Shown piece after piece: positions 1 through 7,747 of a stretch of 10,820 nt of DNA. Every line of letters starts with the position of its first letter. The stretch's first letter is position 1. Under the pieces are notes generated by a model. That model saw only the letters and a list, made by a program, of their open reading frames with translations, ran no database searches and had not been told where the DNA came from. The translations under genes were made by a program, and so were the position numbers. Source of the stretch: Candidatus Zixiibacteriota bacterium (GTDB taxonomy: Bacteria > Zixibacteria > MSB-5A5 > SM1-73); contig JAOZNS010000078.1 of the NCBI GenBank assembly GCA_029933635.1, forward strand, positions 1 through 10,820. Reading direction: 5' to 3'.

Positions 1-3000
1 CTCCCTTTGCAGAGAACATTGAGGAGGATCCAAATCACCAAGACAGCACCCTGCTTCTGCGCATATTCGGCTTGGATCAATTGGATTTAAATGCCCAAAA
101 TAATCCTGATGGAATAGTCGATTATCGACAAATAGACTTTGGCTTGGGTTATCTTACCTTTCCGGATCGACATCCTTTCGCTCCCTCCCCCAACCGAAGC
201 TTCACCGGCAACCCCGGAGACACCCTTAAGGATAAGGTGGAGAGCATCTATACATCTAATCTACTTCAGGACCGGAGAGAGGAGAGCAAATATTATATTT
301 ATGTTAAATCCTCCTCTCGAAAATCTCAGTTTCAATTGGGCCATGCCCCGATAATCGAGGGATCCGACGTGGTCACCTTAAACGGAAGGCCCTTGACCCG
401 TGGTGAGGATTATACCATAGTATATGAGACTGGGGAGATCACCTTTATCAACCCCGACGCTTTAAGCCCCACAGCCGAGCTGAGCGTGGATTATGAATAT
501 GCTCCCCTTCTGATGCCTGAGAAGAAAAATTTGTTTGGGATGATGGCGGAATACAATCTGGGGAGAAATTTTAAGTTTGGCACGGTGGGGATATATAAAA
601 GTGAAAAGACCGCAGAGGAAAGACCTCGGGTCGGGCAGGAGCCGATACGAAACTTCATCTGGGGAAGCAATCTCACCTTCTCCGCCTCCCCCACTTTTAT
701 CACCAGAATGTTCAACAGTATACCTTGGATGAAGACTAACGCTCAATCTACAATCACCTTCAGTGGTGATATGGCTCAAAGCATTCCCAATCCCAACACT
801 AAGAATCAGGCTTTCATAGACGATTTTGAAGGCTCGCTCCAATATACTGATCTGGGAGTTCGAAGGGGTGTATGGACCCTATGCAGTCCTCCTAAGGAGA
901 AAAATCTATCCGCAAGATGTAAGATGTGGTGGTATAACCCCTATGATCAGGTAGCGGTAACCGAGATATGGCCGAATAAGGAGGTGGAAAGAAATCAAGA
1001 AAGGACCAACGTTTTGGAGCTTAAGTTCTTTCCCCACCAGCCCCATCATCCCACCAATCAAGATTTTGACAGCACTCGGACGGCAAGCAACTGGAATGGA
1101 ATAATGAGAGCGCTTTATCCCGGAGCTTACGATCAGACCAGAACCAAATTCTTGGAGGTATGGGTTCACGGGGACAAAGGTATCTTGCATGTGGATTTGG
1201 GAGAAATATCGGAGGATTTAGACGGGGACAGAATTTTGGACACGGAGGATAAACCTCGAAATGGACAAAGGGATGGGATATTGGATGATGATGAGGACCT
1301 GGGGCTGGATACTCTGAATGATTCTCAGGAGCAACAGTTTTATAACTCATCCTTATCTGACCCTTCAGGCGATAATTGGAACTATGATAACCGATACGAT
1401 TATTCCCACATAAATGGCACCCAAGGCAACCGTTACGATCCGGACAGAGGAAGACGACCGGACACCGAGGACATAAACGCCAACAGCGTGCTTGACTTAG
1501 ACAATAACTATTTTGAGTTCACTCTGGATTTGAGCAAAAACGAGTTTTTAGGGGATCTAACCGACTCTATGGGATGGAGGCTTTATCGCATTCCGTTGAA
1601 GGATCCCCAGAACTACATAAAGATGGGTGATCCCGACTGGAGCAACATCCGATTTGTCAGGCTGTGGGTCAGCTCGGAAGGAAATTGCACCATAAGAATT
1701 GCCTCCATCCAACTGGTGGGTAATCGATGGGAGAATATTGGCATCTCCAGCTTAAGTGGTCGGCAGACCCCCCTTCCACTGGAAACCTCTCCAGATGAGG
1801 AGTTTGAGATCTTTGTGGTGAACACCCATGAAAACCCGGGCTATGTGCCCCCTCCCGGAGTGGCAGGAACGCTCAACCGCCAGACAGGGGTGAGAGAAAA
1901 GGAACAATCTTTGGTTCTCAAGTTCACCAATCTCAGACCCAATCATCAGGGAGCCACTTATAGGATACTATACAAGCCCGAGGATTACACCACCTATCGA
2001 TATTTGAAGATGTTTGTTCATGGACCGGATGATCCTGGTTCAATAATGTTCTTCCTGAAGCTGGGTTCCGACTCCTCCAACTTCTACGAATATCATACCA
2101 AGATTTATCCTGGCTGGGATAAAAGAAATGAGGTGGTGATAGATTTTGATCAGCTCACCGCGTTGAAGGCATATGCTCTGAACACCCGTCCGGCCAACTC
2201 TCGTGAGCCAATAGATACCACGGCAGGCTCTTATCGGGTGAAGGGGAACCCCGCACTCAACCGGATAAGATGGTTCTCCATGGGGGTTCAAAATACAGAT
2301 ACCCTAAATTTTCAGCCCATCTCCGGAGAAGTATGGGTGGATGAGCTTCGGGTAACCGATATTCGAAAACAAAAGGGGATGAAGGGAATCGTCAGACTGA
2401 CTGCAAAACTGGCGGATCTGGGCAACCTTACTTTTTCCTATAACAAGCAGGACAGCCAGTTTCGCAGTCTCACCCAGAAGAAGGAAGGAACGCAATCTAA
2501 GATGGATTATAAGTTTAACTTAAGTTCGATTCAGGTTCATAGATTCCTTCCCCTTTCACTGGGTTATTCATTTCCCGTATCCTTAAGCTTTTCTCGCTCG
2601 TTGAATCTGCCTAAATGGAAAAGTGGATCTGACATAATCTTGCCCAAGGATCTGAGGGAAAAGGAGAAAAGGGAAAGCAAATCCTGGGGCATAAATTTCT
2701 CTCCCTCCTTCATTCATCCCACCAAGAACTGGTTGATCGGGGCGACCTTGAAGAAGATCAGCCATAGCTTCAGATACAGCGTATCCCGAAGCACCAGCTT
2801 GCAGACGCCGGTGCAAAGAAACACCAGCACCGGCATAACCGCGGGCTATTCATTTCCTCTGGGTAGGGGGATATCTTTAAAACCCTTCGGTTGGCTCAGA
2901 AGTGCCCTCATCCCGAAGAGTTTTTCCCAGATGAGCTTCTCCCTTTTGCCCACCAGCATTTCGGTCAACGGAAGCATCAATGAGACCCGATCCCATACGG

Positions 3001-4352
3001 AAAACAATGTGGGAGATGTATATGATACCCACGTCAAGACATTCAACGGTAACTTGAATGCTCAAGCCAGCCCCATAAAAAGTATTCCTTTAACCTACAA
3101 CATGAGCACTTCTCGAGACATAGTGGATCCGAAAACCATAAGGTATTCCCTCAACCCGAAGGAGGCCAAGTTAGGGATAGAAACCGCATTCTCCGAAAGC
3201 TTCTCAGCCAAGTACTCTCCAAGGTGGTTAGCCTTTTTGAATGCCAGTTTCTCCTTCACCTCCAGATATAACGAGAATGCGGACAAGCTTGATTCTCGAA
3301 ACATGGGTGATACCCGCAGGGTTAGCAATAGCAACACTCGAAAGGCTTCCTTAACCTTAAACTGGGAGAGGTTTTTGGGCAAAGCTCAAGGGGGGGGAAA
3401 GAAGCTTTCTTTGCTTAATCCACTCAATCTCTTAAGGAAATTGACTCAAAGAATTGACCCGGTCAATCTCTCTTACCACAAAAACCAAACCTTCAACAAA
3501 AGTGGGCTTCTGGGACGTCCTCAATTAAGCTACCGGCTCGGTTTTACCGACGATCCCCATGTGGAAAGGAAGGGTCAGGCTCAATCTACCGATCGGGTCT
3601 CCATCGCGGAAGGATATACTGCCAAAAGCGGTTTTAGACTTTTATCCACCCATGTGAGTATGAACTACTCCAGAAGCATTAACCGAAACATAACCGCAAC
3701 CGATGCCACCAGAAATATAAGGACCAGATTTCCAGATTTCGGCTTCAGTTTAAGCAAATTAGCCAACCTCAAGATATTAAAAAAATTCTTCACCAACCTT
3801 ACATATAATTTTAATTACTTCAAACAGACAGATGAGAGGGGAAGCGAAAGGAGTGGTGAAACATATAACAAGAAGGTCTTGGAGAGTTTCTCCCCTTTGG
3901 CCTCTGTTTCCATGACTTGGAGAAATGGTATCCGAACCACGGTCAAGATAACCAAAAAGATTGCCACGGATCAGAACCTGAGGCAACATGGAGGCAACCA
4001 GTCGATCACCAAAAACTACGATAACTCCATAAACATTGCCAACAACTATTCCTTTAGTGCCCCCCGGGGTATCAAGCTTCCATTCCTGAAAAAGATAAGA
4101 TTCAAAAGCACCATGAGCCTGGCTTTAACCATCTCCAAGACTTTCCGTAAGACCAAAAGCTCAGTCGGAGGCAATCCTTTCAACGTTACCCAGGATAACA
4201 GCAGGCTTTCCATCGTTTCCTCGGCCGGCTATAATTTTTCCTCTCAGGTCACCGGAGGTTTCAACCTCAGGTGGACAGACACCAATGATAAAAAAACCAG
4301 AAGAAAGACTCATAGCCGTGAAGTGGGAATCTGGATGCAGATAAGCTTCTAA
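1..4352 (+). CDS. sprA: Type IX secretion translocon SprA/Sov, C-terminal part (5' truncated by window edge)
   Basis: The reading frame is open from base 3 to the TAA at 4350-4352, giving 1449 residues with no start; the TTG at 72 is internal. Bacteroidota SprA proteins are usually well over 2000 residues, so roughly the first third or more lies outside. Recognisable SprA signatures, in order: a PDGIVDY-like segment near base 110, an IDDFEGS motif (816-836), an EKEQSLVLKF...YRYLKMFVHG segment (about 1897-2025), and GEVWVDELRVTD (about 2325-2360), after which the family's long transmembrane barrel begins. The last 2 kb has alternating polar/hydrophobic strands, many Ser/Asn/Arg residues and a final ISF, the usual terminal Phe of outer-membrane barrels. 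In the known family SprA is the outer-membrane pore through which T9SS cargo leaves the periplasm. Family identity is firm; that the host secretes by T9SS is inferred, as no other T9SS component is visible. Confidence 0.93.
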   Translation, partial: PFAENIEEDPNHQDSTLLLRIFGLDQLDLNAQNNPDGIVDYRQIDFGLGYLTFPDRHPFAPSPNRSFTGNPGDTLKDKVESIYTSNLLQDRREESKYYIYVKSSSRKSQFQLGHAPIIEGSDVVTLNGRPLTRGEDYTIVYETGEITFINPDALSPTAELSVDYEYAPLLMPEKKNLFGMMAEYNLGRNFKFGTVGIYKSEKTAEERPRVGQEPIRNFIWGSNLTFSASPTFITRMFNSIPWMKTNAQSTITFSGDMAQSIPNPNTKNQAFIDDFEGSLQYTDLGVRRGVWTLCSPPKEKNLSARCKMWWYNPYDQVAVTEIWPNKEVERNQERTNVLELKFFPHQPHHPTNQDFDSTRTASNWNGIMRALYPGAYDQTRTKFLEVWVHGDKGILHVDLGEISEDLDGDRILDTEDKPRNGQRDGILDDDEDLGLDTLNDSQEQQFYNSSLSDPSGDNWNYDNRYDYSHINGTQGNRYDPDRGRRPDTEDINANSVLDLDNNYFEFTLDLSKNEFLGDLTDSMGWRLYRIPLKDPQNYIKMGDPDWSNIRFVRLWVSSEGNCTIRIASIQLVGNRWENIGISSLSGRQTPLPLETSPDEEFEIFVVNTHENPGYVPPPGVAGTLNRQTGVREKEQSLVLKFTNLRPNHQGATYRILYKPEDYTTYRYLKMFVHGPDDPGSIMFFLKLGSDSSNFYEYHTKIYPGWDKRNEVVIDFDQLTALKAYALNTRPANSREPIDTTAGSYRVKGNPALNRIRWFSMGVQNTDTLNFQPISGEVWVDELRVTDIRKQKGMKGIVRLTAKLADLGNLTFSYNKQDSQFRSLTQKKEGTQSKMDYKFNLSSIQVHRFLPLSLGYSFPVSLSFSRSLNLPKWKSGSDIILPKDLREKEKRESKSWGINFSPSFIHPTKNWLIGATLKKISHSFRYSVSRSTSLQTPVQRNTSTGITAGYSFPLGRGISLKPFGWLRSALIPKSFSQMSFSLLPTSISVNGSINETRSHTENNVGDVYDTHVKTFNGNLNAQASPIKSIPLTYNMSTSRDIVDPKTIRYSLNPKEAKLGIETAFSESFSAKYSPRWLAFLNASFSFTSRYNENADKLDSRNMGDTRRVSNSNTRKASLTLNWERFLGKAQGGGKKLSLLNPLNLLRKLTQRIDPVNLSYHKNQTFNKSGLLGRPQLSYRLGFTDDPHVERKGQAQSTDRVSIAEGYTAKSGFRLLSTHVSMNYSRSINRNITATDATRNIRTRFPDFGFSLSKLANLKILKKFFTNLTYNFNYFKQTDERGSERSGETYNKKVLESFSPLASVSMTWRNGIRTTVKITKKIATDQNLRQHGGNQSITKNYDNSINIANNYSFSAPRGIKLPFLKKIRFKSTMSLALTISKTFRKTKSSVGGNPFNVTQDNSRLSIVSSAGYNFSSQVTGGFNLRWTDTNDKKTRRKTHSREVGIWMQISF
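1213..1508 (+). other. Asp-rich, calcium-binding-like loops inside sprA
   Basis: Two clusters of Asp/Asn-rich loops sit in the periplasmic part of SprA. The first (about 1213-1323) contains DLDGDRILDTED followed by NGQRDGILDDDEDLGLD. The second (about 1438-1508) contains DPDRGRRPDTEDINANSVLDLD. Alternating Asp/Asn with Gly at loop positions resembles EF-hand-like or thrombospondin type 3 calcium loops. Similar Asp-rich stretches are familiar from SprA homologues, so this probably belongs to the family fold and is not an insertion. Calcium binding itself is inferred. Confidence 0.5.
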
Positions 4353-4601
4353 AGACTCTTTTATGTGGTTATAAAACTAAACAGGGGGTCAACTTCTCCA
4401 GAATTGTTAAATTTTTAAAGAAGGGATGGAACACCGCTTTGAGTTTGCCCAATCATATCAGAGATGATAGATCCAAATCCGTGGACAAAAGGCAGATCCT
4501 TTGGGCTTGTGCTTTCTTTGCATGCTTTTATATCCATCCTCAGTTGACCCACCGATGGCTATTTGGTCTCTCCTAAAATCGTGAGAAACAAAGAAAAGAA
4601 A
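4353..4601 (+). other. Intergenic region with nested inverted repeats (possible structured leader)
   Basis: This 249-base gap lies between sprA and the M28 lipoprotein gene, and I find no convincing coding frame in it. It contains a perfect 9-base inverted repeat, GGGTCAACT at 4386-4394 and AGTTGACCC at 4542-4550. Nested inside are GGATGGA (4424-4430) with TCCATCC (4533-4539), GCCCAA (4447-4452) with TTGGGC (4501-4506), and a small ATCAT/ATGAT hairpin (4452-4456/4464-4468, sharing one base with the previous helix). The helices are in compatible order, so a multi-helix RNA is possible. I do not recognise a known riboswitch or ncRNA, there is no classical terminator after sprA, and chance pairing is not excluded. 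Confidence 0.3.
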
Positions 4602-5507
4602 ATGGATCTCATCACAAAAAGTAGCCTCCGTCTTTCGCTTTACCTTATATTCCTTGTGCTTTTTGCTTGTAACTCCTCATCGGAAAAGTTTAACGGACAA
4701 AAAGCCTTTATCACCCTTTTGGAGCAATGTCAATTTGGTCCTCGTTATCCCGGATCAGAGGGTCACCGGAAGGTCAGAAAATATCTGCTTGACAAACTCT
4801 CTGGTTATACTAACTTTATAAAAACGCAGGATTTTGTTTACTCGGATTCAGAGCGAAAGGTCAAATTGGAGCTTAGCAACATAATAGCTTCCTTTTATCC
4901 TGAGAAAACGAAAAGGTTGCTTCTGTGTGCTCATTGGGATACCCGTCCTTTCGCCGACCATGATCCCGATACAGCTTTACAGGCAAAACCTATCTTGGGA
5001 GCAAACGATGGTGCATCCGGGGTGGCAGTCCTTCTGGAGATCGCCAGAGTGGTCTCCCAAAAGAAGCCTAAGTGGGGGATTGATATCATCCTCTTTGATG
5101 GAGAGGACTGGGGTCCGGAAGGCGATCTGAATAAATTCTGTCTGGGATCTAAACACTTTGCTAACAATAAGGGAGACTATCAGCCTGAGTTCGGCCTCCT
5201 CTTGGACATGGTGGGAGACAAAGATCTGACAATTTACCAGGAAGGTTATTCCTCAAGATATGCTAAAAAAATTGTAGATTCGGTCTGGTCTCGGGCAAAA
5301 AAATTAGGGCTTTCCTGCTTCAAGGATTCGGTTAAGCACTTCATATATGACGATCACATACCTCTGCTGGGTGCTGGAATTCCAGTGATCGATCTGATTG
5401 ACTTTGATTATCCATACTGGCATACCAACGCTGACACCCCGGACAAATGCAGTGCGGAAAGCCTTCAAAAAGTTGGAGATCTGCTTTACGACCTCCTTTA
5501 TCACTGA
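4602..5507 (+). CDS. M28-family glutaminyl-peptide cyclotransferase-like lipoprotein
   Basis: A 301-residue protein if started at ATG 4602. Upstream in-frame TTG 4563 and GTG 4581 would put charged residues ahead of the signal peptide. Residues 9-22 are hydrophobic and end in LFA before Cys23, a canonical lipobox, so the protein is probably lipid-anchored in the envelope. The zinc-aminopeptidase fold is marked by AHWDTR (110-115), GANDGASG (133-140), FDGED (165-169), LLLDMVGD (199-206) and DDHIPLL...WHT (250-275). By comparison with human glutaminyl cyclase, zinc ligands would be Asp136, Asp169 and His274, with Glu168 as catalytic acid/base and Asp202 and Asp250/251 as further active-site acids. 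Bacterial M28-type cyclases convert N-terminal Gln to pyroglutamate. The DDHxPxL...WHT block favours cyclase over ordinary aminopeptidase, but activity is inferred. The ribosome binding site is weak (AAAGAAAAG just before ATG). Confidence 0.85.
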   Translation: MDLITKSSLRLSLYLIFLVLFACNSSSEKFNGQKAFITLLEQCQFGPRYPGSEGHRKVRKYLLDKLSGYTNFIKTQDFVYSDSERKVKLELSNIIASFYPEKTKRLLLCAHWDTRPFADHDPDTALQAKPILGANDGASGVAVLLEIARVVSQKKPKWGIDIILFDGEDWGPEGDLNKFCLGSKHFANNKGDYQPEFGLLLDMVGDKDLTIYQEGYSSRYAKKIVDSVWSRAKKLGLSCFKDSVKHFIYDDHIPLLGAGIPVIDLIDFDYPYWHTNADTPDKCSAESLQKVGDLLYDLLYH

Positions 5508-5532
5508 AGTTTATTCTCCATTTATAACTTAA

Positions 5533-5544
5533 ATCCAATTGGAT
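5533..5544. promoter_or_regulatory. 12-base perfect palindrome upstream of the ComEA-like gene
   Basis: ATCCAATTGGAT is a perfect 12-base palindrome in the 96-base gap between the M28 lipoprotein and the ComEA-like gene, ending 59 bases before the latter's ATG. Its size and position would suit a dimeric repressor or activator site. I recognise no specific regulator, and no good -35/-10 pair is visible next to it. A chance palindrome is possible. Confidence 0.2.
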
Positions 5545-5603
5545 GGTCAATCGGCGAAGCTGAGGAATCATGCCAATAACATTCGTTTCAAAACTATTTT
5601 CTT

Positions 5604-5990
5604 ATGAGATTTCTTAACTTTACTCCCCAGGAGACCAAAGCTTTAATTTTTCTTCTGGCGGCTTTATTGGTGGGAAGCGGGATAAGTTTGTATAAAAGAA
5701 CTCATCCCCAATTCGCTCCAGAGCTGATATTGGAAGAAAAGGAAACCGATCCACAGAAGAAAGTTGAGTCTCCTTTAGACCACGCAGAGAGAAGGAAAAA
5801 AATAAACTTAAATCAAGCCACTTCAGCTGAGCTTGAGGTTCTTCCTGATCTGGGGCCAATTTTAAGCCGACGAATTGTGGAATACCGAGAGGCTAACGGA
5901 CCTTTCCACCGCATAGAAGAACTTTTGCAGGTGCCCGGAATCGGTGAGAAGACCTTCCAACGAATCAGAGATTACGTGAGGGTTGAGTAA
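5604..5990 (+). CDS. ComEA-like helix-hairpin-helix membrane-anchored protein
   Basis: A 128-residue protein. Residues 13-30 form one hydrophobic membrane anchor (or uncleaved signal), followed by a charged linker (about 35-66) and a ComEA-type DNA-binding module (67-127). The module begins with the typical INLNQAT entry and has two helix-hairpin-helix hairpins: ELEVLPDLGPILSRRIVEYR (77-96), where the usual GIG turn reads DLG, and ELLQVPGIGEKTFQRIRDYV (106-125), which is canonical. ComEA proteins bind incoming double-stranded DNA in the envelope during natural transformation, but short anchored homologues occur widely without a competence system. No comEC is visible here, so a competence role is not established. 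There is no obvious Shine-Dalgarno before ATG 5604. The stop lies 20 bases before rsmD, suggesting one transcript. Confidence 0.85.
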   Translation: MRFLNFTPQETKALIFLLAALLVGSGISLYKRTHPQFAPELILEEKETDPQKKVESPLDHAERRKKINLNQATSAELEVLPDLGPILSRRIVEYREANGPFHRIEELLQVPGIGEKTFQRIRDYVRVE

Positions 5991-6010
5991 ACACGGTAAG
6001 GAAACAAAGG

Positions 6011-6553
6011 ATGAGAATAATATCCGGTCAACATAAAGGTCGGCGACTTTCCAGAGGGGGAAAAACGAAGATAAGACCGACGTCTGACAGGGTGAAGGGA
6101 TCCATTTTCAACGTGTTACGGGACGATGTAAGAGGGAAAAATATCTTGGATCTATTTGCAGGATCCGGCGGCTTGGGCTTGGAGGCTTTGTCCCGGGGAG
6201 CCAAATCCGTCACCTTCGTGGACGCCTCCTTTCAATGTATAAAACTTATAGAGAAAAATCTTGAGAGCTTAAGTTTTAAAAGTAAATCGACCCTGCTTCG
6301 TCTGGATGGACTGAAGGCTTTAAAAAGATTGAAGCAAAATTTCCAGATAATCCTTGCCGACCCCCCTTATCTCAAGGGATTTGTTCAACGAATAGTCGAT
6401 TTGATTGCCCAATCAGAGATCTTAGAAAAAAACGGCATCCTGATTCTGGAACATCATAAAAAGGAAATATATTCCTTCTCCGAGGAGAAGCTCCTTTTAC
6501 TAAAACAGAAAAAGTTTGGAGATACGGTGATATCGTTTTTCCTCAAAAGATAA
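6011..6553 (+). CDS. rsmD: 16S rRNA (guanine(966)-N(2))-methyltransferase RsmD
   Basis: A 180-residue class I SAM-dependent methyltransferase of normal length for RsmD. The N-terminus reads MRIISGQHKGRRL, followed by RPTSDRVKGSIFNVL (22-36), the family's substrate-side signature. The SAM-binding motif is DLFAGSGGLGLEALSRGA (47-64), the acidic end of beta strand 2 is FVDAS (69-73), and the catalytic DPPY is at 117-120. RsmD methylates N2 of G966 (E. coli numbering) in 16S rRNA of the 30S subunit. The gene lies between the ComEA-like gene and coaD; rsmD-coaD adjacency is common in bacteria and supports both calls. A purine-rich AAAGG directly abuts ATG 6011, with TAAGGA further upstream as a better-spaced ribosome binding site. 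Confidence 0.96.
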   Translation: MRIISGQHKGRRLSRGGKTKIRPTSDRVKGSIFNVLRDDVRGKNILDLFAGSGGLGLEALSRGAKSVTFVDASFQCIKLIEKNLESLSFKSKSTLLRLDGLKALKRLKQNFQIILADPPYLKGFVQRIVDLIAQSEILEKNGILILEHHKKEIYSFSEEKLLLLKQKKFGDTVISFFLKR

Positions 6554-6589
6554 CGAAGCAAATGAAAATCATGGATAAAAGTTTTAGCC

Positions 6590-6595
6590 AAGGAG
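6590..6595 (+). promoter_or_regulatory. Shine-Dalgarno site that fixes the coaD start
   Basis: AAGGAG lies five bases before ATG 6601. The frame also has an ATG at 6562 that would add 13 residues (MKIMDKSFSQGDR), but only 6601 has a strong ribosome binding site and gives the family's normal N-terminus. Confidence 0.8.
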
Positions 6596-6600
6596 ATCGT

Positions 6601-7083
6601 ATGAAGGTCGCTGTATATCCGGGAAGTTTCGATCCCATAACCAATGGTCATCTGGATCTGATCCAGCGGGGGCTTATGCTTTTCGATCGATTGGTGGTTG
6701 CCATTGCGGACAATCCCAACAAAAAACCTCTTTTCTCTGGTCAAGAGAGGAAAGAGATGGTGGAGGCAACGGTGAAGGATCAAAACCGAGTAGAGGTCTT
6801 ACTTTTTTCTGGACTTCTGGCAGATTTGGTCAACAAACGCAAAGCCTGTGCCATCATTCGGGGGGTGAGAGCGGTCTCAGATTTTGAGTTTGAGTTCCAG
6901 ATGGCTTTGATGAACCGAAGGCTGGCTCCACATACGGAGACGGTCTTTTTGATGCCATCGGAAAAATACACTTATCTCAGCTCCAATTTGATCAAGGATA
7001 TCGCTCGATTCAATGGTGATATAACATCTTTTGTTCCTGAGATGGTGAAAAAAAGGCTAAAACAGAGATTTGGGTTCTCCTAA
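6601..7083 (+). CDS. coaD: Phosphopantetheine adenylyltransferase (CoaD)
   Basis: A 160-residue protein from ATG 6601, the usual CoaD length. It carries the nucleotidyltransferase start YPGSFDPITNGHLDLI (6-21) with the TxGH motif at Thr14-His17, the IRGVRAVSDFEFEFQMA block (about 87-103) that lines the substrate pocket, and SEKYTYLSSNLIKDIA (about 121-136), matching the C-terminal ATP-site motif normally containing SSS or SSN. CoaD transfers AMP from ATP to 4'-phosphopantetheine to form dephospho-CoA, the penultimate step of coenzyme A synthesis in the cytoplasm. It follows rsmD with a 47-base gap and is the last plus-strand gene before a convergent junction. Confidence 0.97.
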   Translation: MKVAVYPGSFDPITNGHLDLIQRGLMLFDRLVVAIADNPNKKPLFSGQERKEMVEATVKDQNRVEVLLFSGLLADLVNKRKACAIIRGVRAVSDFEFEFQMALMNRRLAPHTETVFLMPSEKYTYLSSNLIKDIARFNGDITSFVPEMVKKRLKQRFGFS

Positions 7084-7101
7084 GAGAAAAAAAGAGATTT
7101 A

Positions 7102-7152
7102 CTTAAGTTCCCCAACAAAAATAAATTTTTATCCGTTAATTTTTAACTTAAG
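7102..7152. terminator. Possible bidirectional terminator between coaD and the ACT-domain gene
   Basis: CTTAAGTT (7102-7109) pairs perfectly with AACTTAAG (7145-7152). Directly inside on the 3' side, ATTTTT (7139-7144) pairs with AAAAAT (7117-7122), giving a 14-pair A+T-rich dyad with one 7-base bulge. It sits in the 73-base gap between convergent genes, and a T-rich stretch follows on the plus strand. It lacks a G+C-rich stem, so efficiency is uncertain. Confidence 0.35.
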
Positions 7153-7156
7153 AAGT

Positions 7157-7618
7157 TTATTTCTTTAGCTTTTCATGCAATGCTTTTTCTGCTCGTTTTG
7201 CATCTTTCTCTCGGATGATGCAGGAGATGGCATTGGTGGAACTACAAACCGCCTCCACGTTGACCTTAGCCTCAGAAAGCGCAGAGAACACCTTAGCTCC
7301 TATGCCAGGCGTTTTGGAAAGGCCTGAGTGGGTAACAGAGATAACAGCTATATTGTGATCCACCAATAGATCCTTCGCTTCTATCTCCTCCTTTATCTTT
7401 TTCAACTTAAGGATGGCTGGGTTCAGGTGATCTTTGGTTACCACCAGGGTTATGTCCTGTCCCTCTTCAAGTCCTGCCGCAGAAGAAACCAACTCTACGT
7501 TGATATCATAAGACCACAATGCTCCAAAAACCTGGGCCCCTATCCCAGGACGATTCGGCGCAGATTTCAAGGTGATCTTGGCCACATCGGTTCTGCTGGT
7601 TACCCCAAATTGTGGCAT
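7157..7618 (-). CDS. Stand-alone tandem ACT-domain protein (aspartokinase regulatory-domain type)
   Basis: A 153-residue protein with two ACT domains and nothing else. ACT1 covers about residues 13-80, with PNRPGIGAQVFGALWSYDIN at 21-40. ACT2 covers about 90-150, with TPGIGAKVFSALSEAKVNVEAV at 103-124 followed by ISCIIREKDAKRAEKALHE. This is the pattern of the C-terminal regulatory half (beta subunit) of aspartokinase LysC, where ACT pairs bind Lys or Thr. The kinase catalytic domain is absent: no frame upstream (7619-8104) encodes one. ATG 7618 has a good Shine-Dalgarno (AAGGAG, minus strand, at 7628-7633, nine-base spacing), so this is a self-standing gene and not the internal start of a longer lysC. 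It could be an amino-acid sensor or a partner for a kinase encoded elsewhere; the ligand is unknown. Confidence 0.88.
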   Translation of the reverse strand: MPQFGVTSRTDVAKITLKSAPNRPGIGAQVFGALWSYDINVELVSSAAGLEEGQDITLVVTKDHLNPAILKLKKIKEEIEAKDLLVDHNIAVISVTHSGLSKTPGIGAKVFSALSEAKVNVEAVCSSTNAISCIIREKDAKRAEKALHEKLKK

Positions 7619-7747
7619 AAAATTTTTCTCCTTTTCAGCAAGGCTGATCCGCTTAGCCTTCTGAGAAGTAAGTAAATCTGTTTTTTTAAAAAGTCAAACC
7701 TTTTCTCATCAGTTCTTCAAGCTCTTTTTCGTCTTAGTTGTGAGTAT

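Noticed and set aside
72..74. TTG as start codon of the sprA frame
   Set aside because: The frame is open to base 3 with SprA-like sequence (TLLLRIFGLDQLD), so the start lies outside the window.
462..1350. Antisense frames of 94-126 codons within sprA
   Set aside because: They lie opposite a gene with unmistakable family motifs and their translations look like low-quality reverse-complement products.
6562..6600. N-terminal extension of CoaD from ATG 6562
   Set aside because: The extra 13 residues do not fit the family N-terminus, and AAGGAG is placed for ATG 6601.
7669..7697. Sigma-70 promoter for the ACT gene (TTGACT, 17 bases, TACTTA)
   Set aside because: The -35 box is good but the -10 matches the consensus poorly, so it is not listed as a separate feature.
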